64,000 bases of DNA from Pohlia nutans (taxonomy: Eukaryota > Streptophyta > Bryopsida > Bryales > Mniaceae), in NCBI GenBank assembly GCA_022496805.1, contig CM040085.1, positions 38,407,811 to 38,471,810 on the forward strand. Reading direction: 5' to 3'. A program made the position numbers and the translations under genes. Within the stretch, counting starts at the first letter, position 1. Every line of letters starts with the position of its first letter. The notes beneath the pieces were generated by a model. That model did not search any database, had not been told where the DNA came from, and worked only from the letters and a program-made list of their open reading frames with translations. Shown here one piece after another: positions 57,587-64,000 of the stretch.

Positions 57587-58179
57587 TTAACCCCGAAACA
57601 TTCTCACTCCTCTCCAAATTTGGAGAATTGCAAAGATGCATTATAAAATGCAACTAAGAGGGATATTTTTGAACTTGATGTATGAATAAAAGTTGTACAT
57701 TATGAATTTTAGATTCTATCCATATAATTATATTTATGATTGCTATCACCAATATTTTTTTATTTAAGATTTGAAACTTAAAATTCAAAATTCTTTTGTG
57801 ATTGGATTACAAAAAAGATATTGGCAATATGTGGATGAAATTTGTTGCGATGGGTTGAAATGTAATACTCTAAGGAGTGTAGTGATTTTTAGAGAATGTT
57901 TGGTTGTTTAATTTTATGAGTTGATTTTTTCAAGAGCACTTTTGAACTAAGATCTTAGAATTTTTTGGTGAATCAAGTGCTGCAATATGAAATGAGGCAT
58001 GAAAATTTCACAAATCATCCCCTTTCTAATCGGTTCATACATACATGAAGCTAACTTCCTATAAAATCTGTTAGACTTAGTAAAAAGTCCACATTGCAAA
58101 AATGCATGACGGATGAGAAAACAAAGTTTGATTTTGTACATCATTCAAAAAATGGATGTTTGAACATTTAGAGTTAAAG
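57587..58179. mobile_element. TTAA-bounded element with internal insertion
   Basis: Left TTAACCCCGAAACATTCTCA; right ATTTAGAGTTAA. Matches 37595-37962 except for about 215 extra bp at roughly 57710-57925. Confidence 0.6.
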
Positions 58180-58888
58180 AAATTGATTTTTGTATGTGAG
58201 ATCATATATAAAGGAGAAGTTTTATCTAAATCAATTCTCATCATACAATATGAAGTCTACAATTGGTATTCCAACATATATGTGAATTCTTCTAAAAATC
58301 CAACAAATTCTTGAAGTGTTAAGTTTCCAATTCATCTCTAAAACTCTATTTTCTAATATAAAAATTAAAAGATTAAAAAAATCAACTAATTTCAAAGTTT
58401 ACAAATAGTGTCACACACATTAATTTCTTGTGTCACTAATTGCTCACACACACTGATAGCCATAATCAATGTAGTGCATCCTATTTGTGCCACAATATCA
58501 ACTACACCCTCTTGAAAATGTAATGCAGGTTCAAAAAAGTACTGAATGGAGAAATTATAACAAAAACTTGTAGCAAATCATGGAATCATATTTCTCTGAC
58601 ATCAAATGTAATTTGTATAATTTATTGAAGGTGTTGTGAATAGAAATGTAAAAGTGCCACTAGAATTGAATCAAAAGGAGCCTATAATACTCCTCGTTCT
58701 CATCCATAACTACTACAAATCTTAATTTAAATGGTCATGTGTTTAACCTAAAATGATATATACTTTGTGGAGAAAATACACCAGTTTTCACTTGTATTTA
58801 ACTATTGTCGCTTACATTTGCTAATGAGACAAGTTTTCAACCCAATGCCACACAATTTCTGATATCAATGAATAGTGCCAATATAAAG

Positions 58889-60750
58889 GCAAGTAAAACA
58901 CCCAATTCCCTAATTTTGCACTTGGCCAAGTGCACTCATTCCATGAGCAAATTTGGCTTTAAAAAAATTTGTTTGAAAAATTCTTTAAAAAACAGCGATT
59001 TTTGTCTTTCTACAATCCCTTACGTTGTAAAAAAACAATTTATTTATTTATTTTGTATTCTTATTTTTATCTTTTATCTTTTATCTTTATCTTTATATTT
59101 TCTTTTCTTTTCTTTTATCTTGTTTTTTTTTCCTTGTCTTCTTTCTTGTCTTCCTTCTTCTTTTTCTTGTAGTCTTCCTCTTTTCTTCTGGTCTTCCTCT
59201 TGTCTTCCTTTTATTTTTCTTCACCTTGCCATTTCTGGAGTTTAAACGTAAAAAAAAATTAAAAAAATTAAAATCAGGGAGCAGCCGATGGCTGAATCAA
59301 GATAGGCCAAAAAAAAAGAAAAAAAGTTTTTTTTTTTTTTTTTTTTTTTTGCTTCCGCTTTTTCCAGGCAGAGAGGGTCCGCGCGCGCGGACCCTACTCT
59401 AATTTTAACCCTCCCTCCCTCCCTCCTCCCCTTTCCTTTTTTTTCCCCTCTATCCTACATAAACCCTCCCTCACTCTCCCTCCCTCACTCTCCCTCCCTC
59501 ACTCTTCCTCCCTCTTCCTCCTTTATATTGAGGAGAAGGGAGAAAGGAGAGAGGGAGAAGGACTAGAGAGGAAAAGGGGAAGAAGAAGAGTGTGAGGGAG
59601 GGAGAGTGAGGGAGGGTTTATATAGGGAAGAGGAGGGAGTGAAGGGGGGAGGCTGAAAATTAGAGTAGGGTCTGCGCGCGCAGATCCTCTCTGCCTAGAA
59701 AAAGCGAAAGCAAAATTTTATTTTATTTTATTTTATTTTTATTATTATTATTATTATTTTTGTGGCCTGTCTTGATTCATCCATCGGCTACTCCCTGATT
59801 TTTATTTTTTTATAATCTTTTTAACGTTTAACCCTTAAACGTACCACTCCTTTGTAGGAAAGTCAAACTACACAATTTAGCCTTCAAGATTTATCAAAAC
59901 ATATTTTGTAATATTTTTCATGCATGGAATTGAATGTTTCCTATCAGTCTTAAAATTTTCAGATTTTTTTGATTTAATACGGCCTTTTTAACAAATTTTT
60001 AAGTCAAATACTTCAAAAATTATTTTTTATTACAAAAAAGCTTTAAAAAATTAATAATTTTTTGGGAGCAGGTACAAATTACAATGGAGAATCACATGAT
60101 ATGTTTTCCATAGAAATTTTTTATTTACATTTTGAAATTCGAAAGGTGAACATCCTATGTAGTGTAATTCAAACCTTGAGCTACAAAGCTTGCACAAGCA
60201 ATAAAATACTCAATAATTGGAATTTTTAAGATTTGAAAAGTGGAGTACAAACTAGACTTAATAAACTTCATTTTCTTAGTTGGGTATATTAGCAACAAAA
60301 GTCATCTTCAAGATCAAAATTGGGTTTGACCAACAAACGTCCAGAAACTGGACGCTGGGACGTTTAGGGGTTAAACTCCAAAAATGGCAAGGTGAAGAAA
60401 AAAAAAAGGAAGACAAGGAGAAGACTAGAAGAAAAAGAGGAAGACTAGAAGAAAAAGAAGAAGACTAGAAGAAAAAGAAGAAGGAAGACAAGAGGAAGAC
60501 AAGAAAGAAGACAAGAAAAAAAACAAGATAAAAGAAAAGAAAAGATAAGATAAAGATAAAGTAAAAGTAAAAGATAAAGATGAGAATACAAAATAAATTA
60601 AAAAATTGTTTTTTTACAATGTAAGGGATTGTAGAAAGACAAAAATGGCTGTTTTTTAGAGAATTTTTCAAACATTTTTTTTAATGCGCTTGGGGGCCAA
60701 GTGCATGATTATATGGCCAAGTGCAAAATTAGCGAATTGGGTGTTGTAAG
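58889..60750. repeat. giant palindrome, about 1.9 kb
   Basis: The left arm (58889-59440) and right arm (59640-60750) are reverse complements over several hundred bases: AACACCCAATTC...TTTGCACTTGGCC at the outside, TTGTCTTTCTACAATCCCTTAC, the polypyrimidine/polypurine tract, and CAGGCAGAGAGGGTCCGCGC near the middle. The 59440-59640 centre is itself a C/T-rich then A/G-rich self-complementary tract. The right arm is interrupted by the TTAA element at 59828-60374. ORFs here are low-complexity by-products. Confidence 0.88.
59828..60374. mobile_element. TTAA-bounded element inserted in the palindrome's right arm
   Basis: TTAACCCTTAAACGTACCAC at the left. The right end, inverted, reads TTAACCCCTAAACGTCCCAG. 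Removing it together with one TTAA restores GGAGTTTAAACGT, which is exactly what the intact left arm has at about 59236-59248. This is direct evidence for insertion with a TTAA target duplication. 547 bp including both TTAA. Confidence 0.92.
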
Positions 60751-61249
60751 TGGCACAAATGGATGATGTCACAAATATGGTGCACTACCATACAACATTT
60801 GATATCAATGCAGAGGTGCTTTTGCTTCTCCAAAATACAAATTTTTCTTATATCAAAATGCACTCATGAAAAGTTTTATTGAAGCAGTGAAATTGATAGG
60901 GCGTCTAAGAGTGGCACGTTCTTGAGCTACCAACCTTTTCCATTTGTCTCTTCTTTCAATTGTGTCGCTTAGTTTGGTTAGAGAACTCAAGAGCAAAGTA
61001 TACTTAGCAAGTTCATGAGACTTGAAGATTACAACTTAGGAGTCAAGAATTATGTTTTCAAAAAAAGATTTCTTATGGTGTGAAAATTCTTGAGAGAATT
61101 TGAGATTTGGAAAAAGAGAATCTTGAAATTATTTGTTGTATAAACTTGCTATGTTTACACAACAAATATGGTATGTGTGCATTGTGTGACGGACTATGAT
61201 TTCCATTAATTAATTTAAGCACAAACTAGGATGCCAAGTGTTAGTATAT
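60751..61249. other. AT-rich DNA, no gene seen
   Basis: Nothing recognisable. Confidence 0.5.
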
Positions 61250-61365
61250 AGAGGGCCCAACAATATTATATTTCAACCACATGACAATGTGTGGATGGTC
61301 CAACAATATTTTTATTTTAGCTACGTGTCAATGAGTGGAGCGTCCAACAATGTTTTTATTTCAGA
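61250..61365. repeat. three-copy tandem repeat, about 50 bp unit
   Basis: GCCCAACAATATTATATTTC, GTCCAACAATATTTTTATTT and CGTCCAACAATGTTTTTATT follow each other, with a TGTGTGGATG/GAGTGGAGCG spacer. Confidence 0.65.
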
Positions 61366-62274
61366 CCAAATGGTATTCATCAAACCCCATGCTCTTTGTA
61401 AGTGCAATGGCTCTCTTCTTCTCTCTTTCTTTTCTTGATGCATGCGCTGGAGCTTTTTCCAAATCACTTCACCTTGACATCCAATGCAAGAGATCCTTCA
61501 AATCAAAATGAAGCTACACACAAGAAGGTGATACTAAGAGCGGTTCCTAACTTCACATGGATGAAAGACGACACAAATGAATTTCTAATTCCGCCCTTTA
61601 TAACATCCCACTCTACATTGTCGCAAGAAGACTAAAATGTCCAAGAATGCATCAAACCCTAAAGTTAGTTTTACTTGTAAGCCAACCTCCACAAAACAAA
61701 GAAAAACTCAAACATCAACAATTGATGTTCATTAAACTAGAAACTATGTGAACCCAAACAAAGTCCAGATCTCAAACCCTAATTCACTCACCGAGATCTT
61801 TTGTACCGCTTCCAAGATTACAGCCAATCCATCCTCTTCTATATAGATACATTTTTTTGTTGACTAGGAGAAGGAGCAACGTTCTCAAAAAGCAGATAAT
61901 TGTCATTATCGTCACGAATTTCCACATCTCCTTTACCCTCGCCTTTTACAGCTTCAACCTCAATCCAAACTCTTTAAAATTCAGATTCTCTATACATCAG
62001 GAATTTTGGACCCCACTGATTTCGCACGATTTCAGTGCGATTTCTGATATTTCATAGGTGCGTGTATTTTTCGCACTGATTCCGCATCGTTGCGTCATTC
62101 ATCGCAACTGCACTAATATGACATCATGATCGTACAAGCAGATATAGTACTGATTAGACACGATTGATACATCTATTGAAAACGTGCGAATTCTTCACTC
62201 TGTATAGTTGTCAAATGTCGTGCCTTAATTGTGTTTAAAGCCACACTGATTCAATGTGTTTTTCGTGCGACATC
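61366..62274. other. intergenic DNA, no supported gene
   Basis: Short ORFs at 61402-61635 and 61857-62057 lack domains and partners. Confidence 0.45.
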
Positions 62275-63175
62275 ATCTTTTCTATATCTAGATTTTTTTT
62301 CTTTCTATATCTAAATTTGGTCAAAATAATTTTATTAAAAAAATAAGAATAAATTTTTTTTTTTTCTCTACCCGAACATTATTTTGGGCTGCCCGGACCA
62401 ACTACCCGCGCTACCCAAACCCGCAGTTGGGCCCACCACGGTTTCCCAAGCTCTCGCCGGTGGCCGGAATCGAACTCGAGACCTCCCAACAACAAACCAT
62501 ACTCTAAACCACTAAACCACCTGGAAGTCTTGATGCAAGCAATTGAATTTTTTTGATAATTATAAAGGAATGTAACCATTGGCAATTTTTTTGCCATGTA
62601 TATTTAATTATTTTTTTCAATTTTTTTTGCACTACAACACGCAGGCCTTTTTCTATATCTTGAAATTTTTTTAGAATATTTTGATTATTATTATTTTTTG
62701 GCCAAAATTGTGATGGCAGATCATGGCTGTGAGCTGTTTTTTTTTTTTCAGCGGACTTTGAATGTTTTAACAATGTGAAAAAAACTTTTTTTCTTAAATT
62801 TTTTTGCACTAAATTATGCAGGACTTTTCTATATATAGGATTTTTTCAGAATATTATGAATTTATTTATTTTTTGCCAAAATCGTGGTGGTTGTGAGCTA
62901 TTTTTTTTTTAAGCAGACTTTGGACGCTTTTTTGCGATGTAAAAAACAAATTCCAATTTTTTTTAGTAGATCATGCAAGCATTTTTCTATATCTAAAAAA
63001 AAATTCAAATTTTTTTGAACTTTTTTTTTGCTTTGCCAAAATCTTAAAGGCTGTTAGCTGTTTTTTAGTTTTCAGTAAACTTTAGATGTTTTTAGCAATG
63101 TAAAAAACTCTTTCTATTCCAAATTTTTTTTGCACTCCATTATACAAGCTTTTTTCTATACCTAGAAAAAAAATT
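62275..63175. repeat. degenerate tandem array, about 160-180 bp unit, interrupted by a SINE
   Basis: The marker GCACTA-ATTATGCAGG-CTTTTTCTATATCT recurs at about 62628, 62805, 62966 and 63130 (spacings 177, 161 and 164 bp), with shared GCCAAAATCGTG...GTGAGCTG...CAGACTTTGGA blocks. A partial unit (TTTTCTATATCTAG) lies at 62278, left of the SINE. The unit length is like that of nucleosome-sized satellites. Confidence 0.7.
62353..62525 (-). mobile_element. tRNA-derived SINE (minus strand) within the tandem array
   Basis: On the minus strand: A box GGTTTAGTGGTTTAGAG, B box GAGTTCGATTCCGG, a GC-rich body, the tail motif CGGGCAGCCC, and a terminal A run (T run at about 62354-62366 on the plus strand). 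It shares the tail motif with the SINE at 1830-2004. Confidence 0.7.
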
Positions 63176-64000
63176 CAATTGTTTGAATGTTGTAGCAAGC
63201 AATTAAAAGCTCTTGCAATTTTATTTTTTGAACAGTTGCTCAATTTGAGTTCTAAGAAAGTCTGATTTTAAACTCAATTTAACTTGCAATGCTTTGAGAG
63301 ATCATGTTTTGGTTGATGCCCCCTTATGAACTGCCCGAAACTAAGAAAATTTAAAATTAAATGAAATTATAATTATTTTCTAATAGGAAATCAAGTATGC
63401 TTTCAAACCCAATTTGAATTGTGTCAATCCAAGTTAAACTCCGCCTAGGGAAACTTTCAAAAAAACAACACCTCTACATTGTCTCGTGTTACAAATTTTA
63501 CTATTTTGAAAAAGTAATGTTGTCCTTTTCTATACAATTTTTTTTCTCCCATGATGAAAAGTACAATGATAACCAATAATGCCAAATTTGAATTCTAAAA
63601 ATATAAAATGTAATTTCATTGAAATTTTAATGTTCATTGCTTCTAAATTCTATAAATGAAGATCTAAAAATGTTTTGGGAAATTAGACCGTAAGGATAAT
63701 TTAAAAAGATTTTTGGAATATTCCAAATATTCCAAAATAATATAAAATATTTTGAAAGATTCCAAAAGAGAATATTAAAATATTTTTGGTATTTTCTCTA
63801 TTTATTATATTTCATCAATAAATCAATAGTTTTAAAACACTATAAACTTTTTTGTCAATAAATATGATATGCTACTGTAGTGCGAAAACACATCCTTGAA
63901 CGCGAGTGACGTCGAGAAATATAAGTCAGTCATTCTCAAATTGAAAACTTATACGATAACTACACGGATGTCGTACGACAATAATTTGCATTATAATAGA
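63176..64000. other. AT-rich DNA, no gene seen
   Basis: Local palindromic runs of ATTCCAAAATATT at 63715-63785 reflect base composition. No feature supported. Confidence 0.5.

Noticed and set aside
58805..59245. Phe/Leu/Ser-rich ORFs resembling membrane proteins
   Set aside because: Low-complexity T-rich arm of the palindrome; the hydrophobicity is a composition artefact.

Overview
This is nuclear genomic DNA from a land plant. The basis is two plant-type chromatin genes, a mitochondrial LON1-type protease with an N-terminal transit peptide, many short GT-AG introns, and a dense population of plant-style miniature transposons (Stowaway-like, CACTA-type, tRNA-derived SINEs). The species cannot be read from the window. 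The compact introns and unfamiliar repeats would suit a non-seed plant, but that is only an inference.

Five multi-exon genes were reconstructed by hand, each keeping one reading frame across all junctions: (1) a SUVR-type histone H3K9 methyltransferase with an N-terminal WIYLD domain, + strand, 10753-14782, 6 exons, 596 aa; (2) a mitochondrial Lon protease, + strand, 20179-30468, 21 exons, 1020 aa; (3) an ASH2/TRAUCO-like SPRY protein of the H3K4 methyltransferase complex, - strand, 36364-32934, 5 exons, 637 aa, convergent with Lon; (4) a predicted secreted protein fusing a FAS1 (fasciclin) domain to a complete amidase-signature enzyme, + strand, 44308-51135, 14 exons, 742 aa; (5) a small C2H2 zinc-finger protein, - strand, 55570-52421, 3 exons, 301 aa. 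The genes look functionally unrelated. Having an H3K9 and an H3K4 factor 18 kb apart is probably coincidence.

Region by region: 1-10 kb is AT-rich repeat desert with minisatellites, a SINE, a dead Tc1/mariner transposase fragment and a decayed copy of the SUVR gene's 5' region. 15-20 kb is minisatellites and TTAA-bounded elements. 30.5-32.9 kb holds two Stowaway-like elements between convergent genes. 36.5-44.3 kb is a nest of inverted-repeat elements. 51-52.4 kb is short intergenic DNA. 56-64 kb is repeat desert dominated by a ~1.9 kb palindrome and a ~170 bp tandem array.

The most unusual signal is a large set of non-coding elements that begin TTAA-CCC and end GGG-TTAA, often with the terminal motif CCCCTAAAGGACCAAG. 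One of them (59828-60374) sits in one arm of the big palindrome. The other arm keeps the matching unfilled site with a single TTAA, so the window itself documents insertion with exact TTAA duplication, the hallmark of piggyBac-type transposition. The second highlight is the FAS1-amidase fusion, whose introns have collected at least six miniature transposons.
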